The notes: generated from the letters alone by a model not told the origin. Positions 46,197 through 55,411 are shown, counted from the first letter of the stretch. The stretch is DNA of 64,000 nucleotides from Aquicella siphonis (GCF_902459485.1 NZ_LR699119.1:186001-250000), one strand, 5' to 3'. Program-made: numbers and translations.

Positions 46197-47450
46197 GTGA
46201 AACAACAACTGATACACTCGTATCAAAAGGTGCGTGACAGGACTACAGCCATCTGCCAGCCGCTGGCGGTGGAAGACTATGTTATCCAGAGCATGGAAGA
46301 TGTCAGCCCGCCTAAATGGCATCTCGCGCATACCACGTGGTTTTTTGAAACCTTCCTGTTATTGCCGCATTTGCCCGAGTATTCTGCTTTTGACCCCATG
46401 TTTCAGATGTTATTCAATTCTTACTATCAGTCTCTCGGGAACCCTTATCCACGTATGCGGCGCGGCTTGTTGTCGCGGCCGACAGTGGAAGAAGTGTATC
46501 GTTACCGGCAGCATGTGGATGAGTGCTTGTGCACCTGGCTTGATGACTTGCCGGAAACCCGGATGAAAAAAGTCGAAGATTTGCTTGTCATGGGCATGCA
46601 TCATGAACAGCAGCACCAGGAGTTGCTGCTCATGGATATCAAATATAATTTCTCGATTCATCCTGCTTATCCAGCCTATATTCAGAACACTAAAACCACG
46701 GCAAGTAAACAATCTGCTCCCATGTCATTGCACTCGGTTGAAGGCGGCATTTTTGAAATGGGATACGGGGGCAGACAATTTTGTTTTGATAATGAATTGC
46801 CTCGTCATCAAGTAATACTGAAACCTTATCTTTTCGCTTCGCGTCTGGTGACAAACAGGGAGTTTCTTGAGTTTATCCATGCCGGCGGTTACCAATGTGC
46901 GGATCACTGGCTGTCGGATGGCTGGGATTGCGTGCAAAAATTCCGCTGGGACTCGCCGTTATACTGGCGCAAGATTAATGCCGAATGGTTTGAATTCACG
47001 CTGACGGGATTGCAGAGACTCCATCCCGACGAACCCGTGTCTCACGTCAGCTATTATGAAGCAGATGCCTATGCGCGATGGCGGAATTTGCGTCTGCCAT
47101 CGGAGGCGGAGTGGGAGCATTATGCGAATTTGCACGGGTTAACACCTGGTAACGGGAATTTTCTTGAGACCGGGCGGTATCATCCCGCTGCATGCGGGGA
47201 AAATCACAAACAGCAGTTATTCGGAGACTTATGGGAGTGGACTTCGAGCGCGTATTCTCCTTATCCAGGATATAAACCTGCCAAGGGCGCACTGGGCGAA
47301 TACAACGGAAAGTTCATGAGCAATCAATATGTACTGCGCGGCGGATGCTGTGTAACGCCCCGGACACATATTCGTGAGAGTTATCGCAATTTTTTTCAGC
47401 CTGACAAACGCTGGCAATTCAGCGGCATTCGTCTGGCTGATGATGCCTGA
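46197..47450 (+). CDS. egtB: Ergothioneine biosynthesis sulfoxide synthase EgtB-like
   Basis: 417 residues from GTG 46197 (TTG at 46149 would add 16). N-terminal DinB-like half with iron ligands in KWHLAHTTWFFETF and HHEQQHQELLLMDIKYN; C-terminal formylglycine-enzyme-like half from about 190 (GGIFEMGYGG, SHVSYYEADAYARWRNLRLP, VLRGGCCVTPRTHIRESYRN). EgtB uses O2 and non-heme iron to join a thiol donor to trimethylhistidine. Paired with egtD 35 bp downstream. Whether the donor is cysteine or gamma-glutamylcysteine cannot be read. Confidence 0.92.
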   Translation: MKQQLIHSYQKVRDRTTAICQPLAVEDYVIQSMEDVSPPKWHLAHTTWFFETFLLLPHLPEYSAFDPMFQMLFNSYYQSLGNPYPRMRRGLLSRPTVEEVYRYRQHVDECLCTWLDDLPETRMKKVEDLLVMGMHHEQQHQELLLMDIKYNFSIHPAYPAYIQNTKTTASKQSAPMSLHSVEGGIFEMGYGGRQFCFDNELPRHQVILKPYLFASRLVTNREFLEFIHAGGYQCADHWLSDGWDCVQKFRWDSPLYWRKINAEWFEFTLTGLQRLHPDEPVSHVSYYEADAYARWRNLRLPSEAEWEHYANLHGLTPGNGNFLETGRYHPAACGENHKQQLFGDLWEWTSSAYSPYPGYKPAKGALGEYNGKFMSNQYVLRGGCCVTPRTHIRESYRNFFQPDKRWQFSGIRLADDA

Positions 47451-47485
47451 TCATGATTTTCAGATGAATAAGTCAAGGAGTCCTC

Positions 47486-48484
47486 ATGGCCAGAGTGATC
47501 GATATTGCAAGTGAACACGCTTTCGATTCCCGGGATACCGAAAAGTCTGAATTTGCAGAAGAACTGCTGGACGGATTCACCAGACCGCGCAAGATGATAA
47601 AATCAAAATATTTCTATGATGAGCAGGGAAGCGAACTTTTCAATCAAATAACCCGTCATCCTGATTATTATCTGACACGCTGTGAAATCGAAATTCTCTC
47701 GACTTATAAAAAGCAGATGGCCGAATTATTTGACTCTTCCCCATTTAATCTGGTGGAGCTGGGTCCGGGAGAAGGGATCAAGGCTGAAATCCTGACGGAT
47801 GAATTTTTAAAGGCAAAGCTGAATTTTACCTATATCCCCGTTGATATATCCATGCCATATCTTAAGTCGATTGTGCGCGAATCCAATCTGCGTACCCGCG
47901 GGCTTGAATTAATGCCCATACACGCGGATTTTTTCCGCGGACTGGAATGGCTGCGCAGCCATTCCAGTCGCCGCAGTCTGGTCTTGTTTCTGGGATCCAG
48001 CATAGGAAACTTTGATCCGGCTGAAACATTGGAATTTCTTCGTCATCTCTCCGCCTCGCTCAAAAGAGATGATTATGTTTTGCTGGGATTTGACTTGCGC
48101 AAGGACATTGACATCCTGATGCGAGCCTATAATGATAGCGACGGCATTACGCGTGATTTTAATCTGAACCTTCTCAGGCGCATTAACCATGAACTGGGGG
48201 CAGATTTTGATCTGGGAAAATTCCGGCATTACGCGACATATAATGTATATAGCGGGGCGATGGAAAGCTACCTGGTCAGTCTTGAAGAGCAGACTGTTTC
48301 AATCGAGGCAACCGGGCATTCGTTTGTCTTCGACGCCATCGAACCCATACACGTTGAGTATTCCCATAAATACCTGCTCTCACAAGTCAATGAACTGGCG
48401 CAACAGTCGGGATTTGAAGTGGTCCGGAATTTCATGGATTCAAGAAAGTTTTTCGTCGATGCCTTGTGGCGGATGAAAACCTAA
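47486..48484 (+). CDS. egtD: L-histidine N-alpha-methyltransferase EgtD
   Basis: 332 residues. EgtD motifs: KSKYFYDEQGSELFNQITRH-type start, SAM loop NLVELGPGEGIKAEIL, VDISMPYLK, FLGSSIGNFDP and Asp/Lys rich histidine pocket near the end (FVFDAIEPIHVEYSHKY). It trimethylates histidine to hercynine, the substrate of EgtB. ATG has AAGGAG at the right distance. Together with egtB the minimal ergothioneine pathway is present; an EgtE-type lyase was not seen in the window. Confidence 0.95.
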   Translation: MARVIDIASEHAFDSRDTEKSEFAEELLDGFTRPRKMIKSKYFYDEQGSELFNQITRHPDYYLTRCEIEILSTYKKQMAELFDSSPFNLVELGPGEGIKAEILTDEFLKAKLNFTYIPVDISMPYLKSIVRESNLRTRGLELMPIHADFFRGLEWLRSHSSRRSLVLFLGSSIGNFDPAETLEFLRHLSASLKRDDYVLLGFDLRKDIDILMRAYNDSDGITRDFNLNLLRRINHELGADFDLGKFRHYATYNVYSGAMESYLVSLEEQTVSIEATGHSFVFDAIEPIHVEYSHKYLLSQVNELAQQSGFEVVRNFMDSRKFFVDALWRMKT

Positions 48485-48529
48485 GCCGCTTGAATTGGTC
48501 TGGCGATGGATTGAGCAAATGCATTCATG

Positions 48530-48567
48530 TTCTTCCGGACGCCGGATTTATCCGGCGTCCGGAAGAA
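48530..48567. terminator. Perfect 18-bp hairpin between convergent genes
   Basis: TTCTTCCGGACGCCGGAT pairs without mismatch with 48550-48567 across a two-base gap. It lies 45 bp after egtD and 29 bp after the Cys-rich gene stop, so it can end both transcripts. There is no U-run. Confidence 0.65.
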
Positions 48568-48596
48568 AACCTGCGAACAATTTCTATCAGTGGTGC

Positions 48597-48827
48597 TCAG
48601 CGAGCGCCAATATTACCAAATGCTTCACAGCAGTAAGCCCTGCTGATGCAATCGGTATCTTCGGGATGAGAACAAGCCGGGTCAGTGCATTGGCAGTTCG
48701 ATTCATATGGATTGCAATAACTTGCCCCGCAGCTTCCACCGCTGCAAGCGCTGTCAGACCAGGCAAACGAAAGACTGGTCATGGATAAGGTCAGGCATCC
48801 GATTACTGTCAAAAGTGTGGATTTCAT
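48597..48827 (-). CDS. Small secreted cysteine-rich protein
   Basis: 76 residues from ATG 48827 (GGAGAACTTTTTC upstream; the frame extends 27 codons further). Signal peptide MKSTLLTVIGCLTLSMTSLS with cleavage near FAW. The mature 54 residues hold nine cysteines (SACSGGSC, SYC, SNCQC, PAC, TDC, YCC), suggesting disulphide bonding or metal binding. No family recognised. Convergent with egtD. Confidence 0.65.
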   Translation of the reverse strand: MKSTLLTVIGCLTLSMTSLSFAWSDSACSGGSCGASYCNPYESNCQCTDPACSHPEDTDCISRAYCCEAFGNIGAR

Positions 48828-49125
48828 GAAAAAGTTCTCCTGGCTTGCAATAGTATCAGTTCTTTCGCTGGTTCTCCGGAACACATCCGGCAGCGTTTTT
48901 GCAATCAAGCTCCCCGCTGTTTCTCACACTCTTTTTGTTTTCTTATATCAGTATATCATTGTACCAGTCAGTTCTTCTTGTTTTTGCGTTTAACTAATTG
49001 TATTTTATGAAAAAATGTTTTTGTGCCGCCTTTGCCGGAGTCGGCGGGGAAAGTAGTGATCATTTTTGCATGGCCGGGATGTGCAGATATGATGTTTTGC
49101 CCTTGCTATCGGCATGCGCGGTCCA
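48828..49125. other. Intergenic region without recognised feature
   Basis: About 300 bp, AT-rich in its middle (48900-49015), upstream of the duplicated segment. No supportable gene or RNA. Confidence 0.4.
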
Positions 49126-49417
49126 GGGGTCTTATACTTAATAATGAGAGCGGGTTGGCGACAGAGGGGGCGCGTGCTCTCATCATGCGGAGTGTGAATA
49201 TGAACTATCTTGTCAGCAAAAAATATCTTAGGGGCGCGGCGATTCCCTGCGCTGAATTCATGGATTTGAATGGGGTCTTATACTTAATAATGAGAGCGGG
49301 TTGGCGACAGAGGGGGCGCGTGCTCTCATCATGCGGAGTGTGAATATGAACTATCTTGTCAGCAAAAAATATCTTAGGGGCGCGGCGATTCCCTGCGCTG
49401 AATTCATGGATTTGAAT
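49126..49417 (+). repeat. Perfect tandem duplication, 2 x 146 bp
   Basis: 49126-49271 and 49272-49417 read identical by eye. Each unit holds TTATACTTAATAATG, a TGAGAGC...GCTCTCA hairpin, a ribosome-binding site GCGGAG, an ATG and the first 24 codons of the 113-residue protein. The second copy runs on into the full gene; the first reads into copy 2 and stops at 49343 after 47 codons. Confidence 0.9.
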
Positions 49418-49687
49418 GATGCAAAATTATTTATTGAAAAAAAACTGGAAGTCGATGCGAGGATCAGCGTCAAGGTGGATTATTTTATCAGTCGATCGAA
49501 TGAAATCATCGCCACCTTTGAGGCGGATAAAATCCTGGCATCCAGGACGCAGGAAGACAGCGGCGCCGGAAAAGGCAGCAGTGCCAGTTTTCGTCCCACG
49601 CCGTTTAACACGGCTCCCCGGCCGCCGGGTACGCCGCAAAAGTGGATAAAAGAGGATGATGAAGAAAAAGATGAAAACCGGGATTGA
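49346..49687 (+). CDS. Small soluble protein with acidic, disordered tail
   Basis: 113 residues from ATG 49346, preceded by GCGGAGTGTGAAT. The N-terminal 70 residues look folded (MDLNDAKLFIEKKLEVDARI, VKVDYFISRSNEIIATFEA); the rest is Gly/Ser/Pro-rich and ends in KEDDEEKDENRD. ATG 49331 and TTG 49301 are in-frame alternatives. Its 5' part is duplicated upstream. No family recognised. Acidic C-termini occur in some type IV secretion substrates, which is only a hint. Confidence 0.65.
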   Translation: MNYLVSKKYLRGAAIPCAEFMDLNDAKLFIEKKLEVDARISVKVDYFISRSNEIIATFEADKILASRTQEDSGAGKGSSASFRPTPFNTAPRPPGTPQKWIKEDDEEKDENRD

Positions 49688-49749
49688 ACGTATCGTTCCA
49701 GCCTGGTACGGTCCAAAGGTTTGCCAGGCTTCAGCAAACCGAGAAAAGT

Positions 49750-50562
49750 TTAGGTGCGTTGGCTGGCGCGTGTGCAAGAGGGGCAGGAAATATCCGGTAT
49801 ATAGCCAGGCAGGATTTGCTGTTCTCTGGTAACGGGTCCCTGGCAGACCTGGCATTGCAGGGTTCCAGTGTGTTGAAGGCAGCTGTTGACAGAAATTCTT
49901 TCATCAAACACAAAACATTCGCCTTCATAATGCGCGCCGCCTATTTGTTTGAAATAGCCCAGGATTCCGCCTTCAAGCTGATAGACTTCCTGATATCCCT
50001 GGCTTAATAAATGCAATGCGGCCTTTTCACAGCGGATGCCGCCCGTGCAAAACATGACAACAGGCTTGTTTCGCCCGATTGAGGCAGCAGCGGAAGGAAA
50101 CTCACTGAAATCCGCGATACCGAGATCGACCGCTCCGGTGAAAGTGCCAAAACGGATTTCATAATCGTTGCGCGTATCCAGCAGAGTGAAATCGCGATTT
50201 TCATCCATCCATTGCCTGAATTCGGCCGGTGTGATGACGGGCGCCCTAAGTGCGCGGGGATCTGCCTCGGGCTGGCGCAGCGTGATGATTTCTTTTTTAA
50301 TCTTTACTTTTAAATGCTTAAAGGGTATCGCTGAGGACACGCTTTGATGGAAGCGGATATCCTTGAATCGCGCGTCCGATTTCAATCGTGCCTGAAACGC
50401 GCAGACTGCGTCAGCAGATCCGGCAAGGCTGATGTTGATGCCTTCGTGGCTGAGCAGTATAGTTCCCTTGAGTGCGCAACAGTGTTCCAGCAAAGAGGTG
50501 CGTAACGACTCAAGGTTATTCAACTCGATAAATTTGTATCCGGCAATGTTGAGGATTTGCAT
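49750..50562 (-). CDS. trhO: tRNA uridine(34) hydroxylase TrhO (rhodanese-like, UPF0176)
   Basis: 270 residues from ATG 50562 (an in-frame ATG at 50607 adds 15). N-terminal ferredoxin-like domain (GTILLSHEGINISLAGS) and rhodanese domain with active-site VVMFCTGGIRCEKA. The C-terminal cysteines (SCLQHTGTLQCQVC and SCPSC) match the family. TrhO makes 5-hydroxyuridine at tRNA wobble positions using O2. Complete. Confidence 0.92.
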   Translation of the reverse strand: MQILNIAGYKFIELNNLESLRTSLLEHCCALKGTILLSHEGINISLAGSADAVCAFQARLKSDARFKDIRFHQSVSSAIPFKHLKVKIKKEIITLRQPEADPRALRAPVITPAEFRQWMDENRDFTLLDTRNDYEIRFGTFTGAVDLGIADFSEFPSAAASIGRNKPVVMFCTGGIRCEKAALHLLSQGYQEVYQLEGGILGYFKQIGGAHYEGECFVFDERISVNSCLQHTGTLQCQVCQGPVTREQQILPGYIPDISCPSCTRASQRT

Positions 50563-50793
50563 ACTCGGTAAATTGATTTTTATGATTTGTGCAAATTTAC
50601 TGCACATTCATGCAAACGTCAATGAGTCCTTTTGCTTCAGAACCGGTTTGCTTCCTGAGCGAGCCGCGAGACAAGGGATACACTGTATGCTTTCCCATGC
50701 AACTGTTATGATGTTTTTTGCGCGTGACCTGGCTGGCCGGGTGTTATGCGTGATGGCAGGAAATATGGATTTTTAATCTGACAGGGAGAATTT

Positions 50794-52383
50794 GTGAATT
50801 TTATTGAAGCATCAATCTTTATCCTGTTTGTAGCGATTATTTCCGTCCCGCTCTCTATACGGCTGCGTCTGCCTATGGAAGTCTTTCTTTTTATAGGCAG
50901 TTGTATGATCAGCCTTCTTCCGGGGCTGCCGGATATTACTTTCAACCCCATTATCGTATTTGAACTCTTTTTACCTCCCATTCTGTTTTCAGCGGCTTAT
51001 TTTACAGACTGGCGTGAGTTCAAATTCAATCTGCGTCCGATTACTCAACTGGCATTTGGGCTGGTGTTATTCACGACGGTGAGTATTGCCTGTGTCGCCA
51101 GATTTTTTTTGCCGGGGTTTACCTGGGCGGAAGCGTTTCTTCTGGGAAGTATTGTCGCGCCAACGGACGCAGCCGCTGCCACTTCTATCATCAAGAAAAT
51201 CGGCGTGCCGCGCCGATTCATTGTGATTCTTGAAGGCGAGAGCCTGATCAATGACGCCACCGCGCTTATCCTGTATCGGTTCAGTCTGGGCGCTGTGCTG
51301 TATGGTGCATTTTCCCTGCCCGAGGCGATAGAAACCTTTTTTATCATGTCCATAGGCGGCGCAGCCATAGGATTAATCATTGCCCTGAGCGCGATCATCA
51401 TTGTGAAGCAGCTGAAAGAAATTCGAGCTGAAACGACCTTCACTTTCATCACTGCCTTCACGTCTTATCTGCTCGCTGAGCATCTGGGCTGTTCAGGGGT
51501 GATTTCCACAGTAGTGTGCGGTATTTACTTTGGCATCCGTTTTCCCGAAATTGCTTCTTCTCATACGCGCGTGAATGCAAAAGCGAGCTGGAGCACGCTG
51601 ATGTTCATCATCAATGGATTTGTCTTTACCCTCATCGGATTTGAACTGTCGCATGTCTTGAAGAGCCTGAAAGCCTATTCATTTGCGGAATTGTTCAGTT
51701 ATGGATTAATGGTGAGCCTTACTGTGATTGTTCTGCGTCTGCTATGGATTTATCCCTCTGCTGCCATTCCGCGCCTGATTTTTCCTTCGCTTGCGCGTAA
51801 AGATCCCCAGCCTGCCTGGCAATTCTTATTTGCCCTGGGATGGACGGGAATGAGAGGCATCGTTTCACTGGCTGCCGTTCTCGCCATTCCGCGCCGGCTT
51901 CCGTCTGGCCAGGCTTTTCCCAACATGGATATGCTGGTATTTCTGACTTATTGTGTGATTGTGACAACGTTGATCGCTCCCGCCATTACCCTGTCTCCGC
52001 TGATACGCTGGCTGCGTTTAAACGACGGAGACAATAAATTACATGAAGAGGCTGTTGCGCGGGTGCGGGCGCTGGAAGAAGTAATTCGCAGAATAGAAGA
52101 GATCAAGGTCAGGGAAAACATACCTGATAATGTTTTTCAAGAATTTCGCGCGCAAATCGAGCGCAAACTCAAGATAGTGCAGACTCAGCTTGAAGATAAT
52201 CCGTATTCACTGCTTTCCAATGATTATTTTGCCTATAAGAAGCTGGCATTGGCGGCGCTCGCGGCCGAAAGAGAAACACTGATCTGGCTGCGCAGAAAAG
52301 GTGAAATCCACGATGAGGTCTTTCATCGTCTGCTGGACGAACTGGATCTGGAAGATGTCAGGGCGAAAAGCTTGCGGGTATGA
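50794..52383 (+). CDS. CPA1-family Na+(K+)/H+ antiporter
   Basis: 529 residues. Twelve or so hydrophobic spans up to residue 410, with the ion-site region VAPTDAAAATSIIKKIG and GESLINDATALILY of NhaP-type antiporters, then a 120-residue cytosolic helical tail (VFQEFRAQIERKLKIVQTQL). GTG start with AGGGAGAA. Regulates cytosolic pH and Na+. Single gene. Confidence 0.93.
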   Translation: MNFIEASIFILFVAIISVPLSIRLRLPMEVFLFIGSCMISLLPGLPDITFNPIIVFELFLPPILFSAAYFTDWREFKFNLRPITQLAFGLVLFTTVSIACVARFFLPGFTWAEAFLLGSIVAPTDAAAATSIIKKIGVPRRFIVILEGESLINDATALILYRFSLGAVLYGAFSLPEAIETFFIMSIGGAAIGLIIALSAIIIVKQLKEIRAETTFTFITAFTSYLLAEHLGCSGVISTVVCGIYFGIRFPEIASSHTRVNAKASWSTLMFIINGFVFTLIGFELSHVLKSLKAYSFAELFSYGLMVSLTVIVLRLLWIYPSAAIPRLIFPSLARKDPQPAWQFLFALGWTGMRGIVSLAAVLAIPRRLPSGQAFPNMDMLVFLTYCVIVTTLIAPAITLSPLIRWLRLNDGDNKLHEEAVARVRALEEVIRRIEEIKVRENIPDNVFQEFRAQIERKLKIVQTQLEDNPYSLLSNDYFAYKKLALAALAAERETLIWLRRKGEIHDEVFHRLLDELDLEDVRAKSLRV

Positions 52384-52437
52384 TTCGCTTCGCGCCTGAC
52401 CGTGATTTCAGCTGTTGTTCATTTTCCAGGATATTTA

Positions 52438-52812
52438 TCAGCTGATTTTACAGTGCAGCTGATTGATGCTCACTCCGCCGTTGCCTTTGTTGGCAAGATT
52501 TCCTGTGATGGTGACGGTCTGGTTTGTGTCAACGCTGGTATTACATGAGCTGCCCGGGTTCTGTGCGGACAGGTGAAAACTGTTACCCGTATCGGTGATA
52601 TACATCTCGCTGAGATCCACGCTGTGGAAAATCGGATAAATTTTGCCTTTCTGTGCGGCAAGCATGCTAAGACAACCCACGTCTGGAAGGCATAAAAAAT
52701 ACCTGTTATCGCCCATGGCACCGTTAATTTTAATTTTAATGTTAGCGGCATCATCCGCAAGCGCGGTTTGTATGCCGGCCAGGGCAATAAACAGGATTAA
52801 TAACCTCTTCAT
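52438..52812 (-). CDS. Small exported protein
   Basis: 124 residues from ATG 52812 (GAGGGTGG upstream). Signal peptide MKRLLILFIALAGIQTALA. The mature part, beta-rich with four cysteines (FLCLPDVGCLS, SSCNT, LHCKIS), has no family I recognise. Convergent with the antiporter gene. Confidence 0.6.
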   Translation of the reverse strand: MKRLLILFIALAGIQTALADDAANIKIKINGAMGDNRYFLCLPDVGCLSMLAAQKGKIYPIFHSVDLSEMYITDTGNSFHLSAQNPGSSCNTSVDTNQTVTITGNLANKGNGGVSINQLHCKIS

Positions 52813-52884
52813 TTCAACCACCCTCGTTTTGTGTTGCTTCGTTTTGTGTTTCTATATTTGTAATAACGAAAATAATAACATCCC

Positions 52885-52922
52885 AAGCTTAAGGCTGTAT
52901 GAGGAAAAATAGCCTTAAGCTT
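52885..52922 (-). terminator. Perfect 12-bp hairpin after the M23 peptidase gene
   Basis: AAGCTTAAGGCT pairs exactly with AGCCTTAAGCTT across a 14-base loop, 35 bp past the stop at 52957. The loop is U-rich on the minus strand but there is no tail, so termination is probable rather than certain. Confidence 0.55.
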
Positions 52923-52956
52923 AAGATTTACTTAGCAATTTAAGACGAAATAATTT

Positions 52957-54150
52957 TTAGTCCGGACACTTTGTCTGCGCGGTATCACTAAAGTGAATTA
53001 CTTGATTGGCTGAGGGAATTACTGCTTCAATTGTTTTGTCCGGGCCGGAAGGCGGCAGCCAGAGTCCGTAATCATCATCAATGGTTTTAGCTTTTCCCTG
53101 CAGGATCATTTTTTCAAATACAAAGGGAACCCCGTCTGATTTGAGGGGGTCGTTGCCAGTGGTGACATGCATGTGCAAATGCGGCGCGGATGAATTGCCG
53201 GTATTTCCCAGGTTTCCTATGACTTGTCCCTGTTTTACCTTATCCCCGGCCTTTACGCGAATGGAACCTGGCTGCAGGTGTGCGTATAACACGTAATAAT
53301 TTTTGCCATTCTGACTGACTTTCAGGATGACATAATTTCCCGGCGTATCAATTAGTCCGGGCGGCGGTGAAGGCAGGCTGGGCGGTATATTGTTATTCTT
53401 GATGCTGTCCCGTTTTTTAGTGATGACACCATCTGCAACGGCCAGAACGGGTTGTCCGAATGCGCTCCAGTTGAGATTGTCATGCATGTCGCCATGGACG
53501 GCCTTGCCGTCAGGGCACATTTGTTCCCAGTCTATGGCGTAGCGCTGTGCAAGATAGAACTGTCCGTCTATGGGCAATATGGAGCGGCGATGATACGAAT
53601 CCGGCGAAATTGCCGCGGCAGCCACCCAGTGATTTCCTGTTAATGGAGGACCTAACACCGGCGGATTTTCCGGATTAACTGACAGATCATAAGCAATAAC
53701 ATCAGTCGTTGCCAGGCTCTGATCGGAATTCGTGCTGACAACCCATATCTTGTGGCTTAACCGGCCGGGAGCGGCTTGTGTCTTGAGCAGGGGGAGCCAC
53801 ACATAAACAAATGCTCCCATGTTTCTTTTGAGTTCCAGTACGTTGGCTTGAGCGAGTTTTTTCGCTTCATACATGAAACTGTTTTTTATCAGTCTGCTTC
53901 CGGCGTAGGCTTTTAACAGATGCTTGTCATCGCCGCGGATTTCGATACGGTCTATGCGCAGCGGAACGCTGCCGGAATTGAAAAAATGCAATTCATATAC
54001 CAGCAGCTGCCCGTCACTGGTTGGTACGGGCATAGGCGAATTCAGGGTGGAAATGGAAAGAGCCTGTATCTGGGCGTGGGCGGGGCTGATGGCTGCCAGG
54101 CTGTTTAGTAGAGCGCAGAAAATTACCATCAATCTAAGTATGTTTATCAT
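52957..54150 (-). CDS. M23 family metallopeptidase (LytM-type), secreted
   Basis: 397 residues. Signal peptide near residues 1-26 (INILRLMVIFCALLNSLAAI). The M23 domain is C-terminal: metal site HGDMHDN (220-226), GNYVILKVSQNGKNYYVLYAHL, GQVIGNLGNTGNSSAPHLHMHV with the HxH. The N-terminal 190 residues form an Ig-like beta domain. M23 enzymes cut peptidoglycan cross-links or act as scaffolds; all metal ligands are present so activity is likely. No operon partner. Confidence 0.88.
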   Translation of the reverse strand: MINILRLMVIFCALLNSLAAISPAHAQIQALSISTLNSPMPVPTSDGQLLVYELHFFNSGSVPLRIDRIEIRGDDKHLLKAYAGSRLIKNSFMYEAKKLAQANVLELKRNMGAFVYVWLPLLKTQAAPGRLSHKIWVVSTNSDQSLATTDVIAYDLSVNPENPPVLGPPLTGNHWVAAAAISPDSYHRRSILPIDGQFYLAQRYAIDWEQMCPDGKAVHGDMHDNLNWSAFGQPVLAVADGVITKKRDSIKNNNIPPSLPSPPPGLIDTPGNYVILKVSQNGKNYYVLYAHLQPGSIRVKAGDKVKQGQVIGNLGNTGNSSAPHLHMHVTTGNDPLKSDGVPFVFEKMILQGKAKTIDDDYGLWLPPSGPDKTIEAVIPSANQVIHFSDTAQTKCPD

Positions 54151-54219
54151 ACGCCGTCCTTATACTCTGATCGTCCATCAGGCAATTATATAATAATTGG
54201 ACAAGCGGGTGATACTGTC

Positions 54220-54378
54220 TTAGCTGTGCTCGTCAGCTGCCTGCTGTAACGCCGCGCCGCCTTGCTGCAGATCCTTGCCTACTCCTTGTACTGTGTTGCA
54301 GCCGCTTAACAAGGCTGTGACGGCGAATAAGAGTGTCAACGTATGTTTGGTAAGTTTTAACCGGTTTAATGCCAACAT
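54220..54378 (-). CDS. Entericidin-like small lipoprotein
   Basis: 52 residues from ATG 54378 (AAGGAACACAGG upstream; ATG 54402 is an in-frame alternative). Hydrophobic signal LTLLFAVTALLSGC with lipobox LSGC, then NTVQGVGKDLQQGGAALQ, the short repeat-rich tail of EcnA/EcnB proteins. Entericidins are small envelope lipoproteins of unclear role, induced in stationary phase. Confidence 0.75.
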   Translation of the reverse strand: MLALNRLKLTKHTLTLLFAVTALLSGCNTVQGVGKDLQQGGAALQQAADEHS

Positions 54379-54575
54379 TCCTGTGTTCCTTATCGCTTGC
54401 ATTCGTATTTTAATTGTACTAAAAATTGAAATCGGTGACGAGTATGAAATTATTTCTGAAAACTCGGTGAAAAAGACCGCGATTCTGAATGAATGCCTGG
54501 ATGCGCATGCATGCCGGCGACGGGTCGGATTGCGCCATACTCAGATACATTAAACCATTAACAGGAGTCATATTT

Positions 54576-55328
54576 ATGGCATTAACACGGAAAAGAATCG
54601 ATTATATGAGCGTTCCATATTCCCGCACCGATGCCGATCATCAAGAGTTTATCGAGCAGGAAATCGCCCTGTTTCACGCAAATTACACTGAGCTTTGCAA
54701 TTATGACAAGCGGACCGAATGCGTGGCGGCGCTGCTGGCGCTTGCATGGTTTTTCGGCTCCGTAGGCACAGTGGGCGCATTATTCATTTGTCTTGCGTAT
54801 GCGGGAATGTCGCACGAATTATTTGGCCGTATTGATTATGCCAGGCAGCACCAGTCTCAATTACAGAAATTATTGGATTTGTATAAGTGGTGCTGCGCCC
54901 GGGATCAAAAAATTATAACCAGCGATCCCACTTTTCTCAGGCTGGCCGAAACGATAGTTCCATTCGTCGAGTATCAGGATTTGAAAAAGCCTTTGGGCAG
55001 CCTGAAGAATATATCAGAGGGGTACGCGCGCGTGCTGGCTCAGCATCCTTTGCATCATGATGAATTCTTGCGCGACATTAAGACGCCTGAAGGCGGCGTG
55101 GCATCCTGGGTTCCCGAGTGGTTATCGAGATTGTTTGCAGGAAAAAAAGATGACGATCATGCGGAAGCCGTCATGCCGGAAGGAAATAAAACCTGGTCGG
55201 AGCGGTGCGTTCAGTCATTTGCGCAAACACGGTTTACATTATATGGGCGCCAAACCAAGCCGCCGCAGTCTTATCTGGAACAGGGCAGACAGTTGATTCA
55301 ACCGGTTCTTATGCTGAAAAAGTCATGA
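54576..55328 (+). CDS. Uncharacterised protein with a hydrophobic segment
   Basis: 250 residues from ATG 54576 (AACAGGAGTCATATTT upstream; the frame extends 29 codons further). A hydrophobic hairpin at about residues 48-80 (VAALLALAWFFGSVGTVGAL, FICLAYAGMS) suggests one or two membrane spans. The rest is helical and charged, with LPEWLSRLFAGKKDD-like amphipathic stretches. Family not recognised. Could be a membrane-associated protein specific to this lineage. Confidence 0.6.
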   Translation: MALTRKRIDYMSVPYSRTDADHQEFIEQEIALFHANYTELCNYDKRTECVAALLALAWFFGSVGTVGALFICLAYAGMSHELFGRIDYARQHQSQLQKLLDLYKWCCARDQKIITSDPTFLRLAETIVPFVEYQDLKKPLGSLKNISEGYARVLAQHPLHHDEFLRDIKTPEGGVASWVPEWLSRLFAGKKDDDHAEAVMPEGNKTWSERCVQSFAQTRFTLYGRQTKPPQSYLEQGRQLIQPVLMLKKS

Positions 55329-55411
55329 TTCTTTGCAGAGTGCTCCGGATGGATGCTTGCAAGGGAAAATCCGGAGCTGGTCATCTCGCAGGTCGACCGG
55401 CCCTGGAGAGG

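Noticed and set aside
49200-49343. 47-codon frame in the first copy of the tandem duplication
   Set aside because: Only a truncated copy of the real gene start; kept as part of the repeat, not as a gene.
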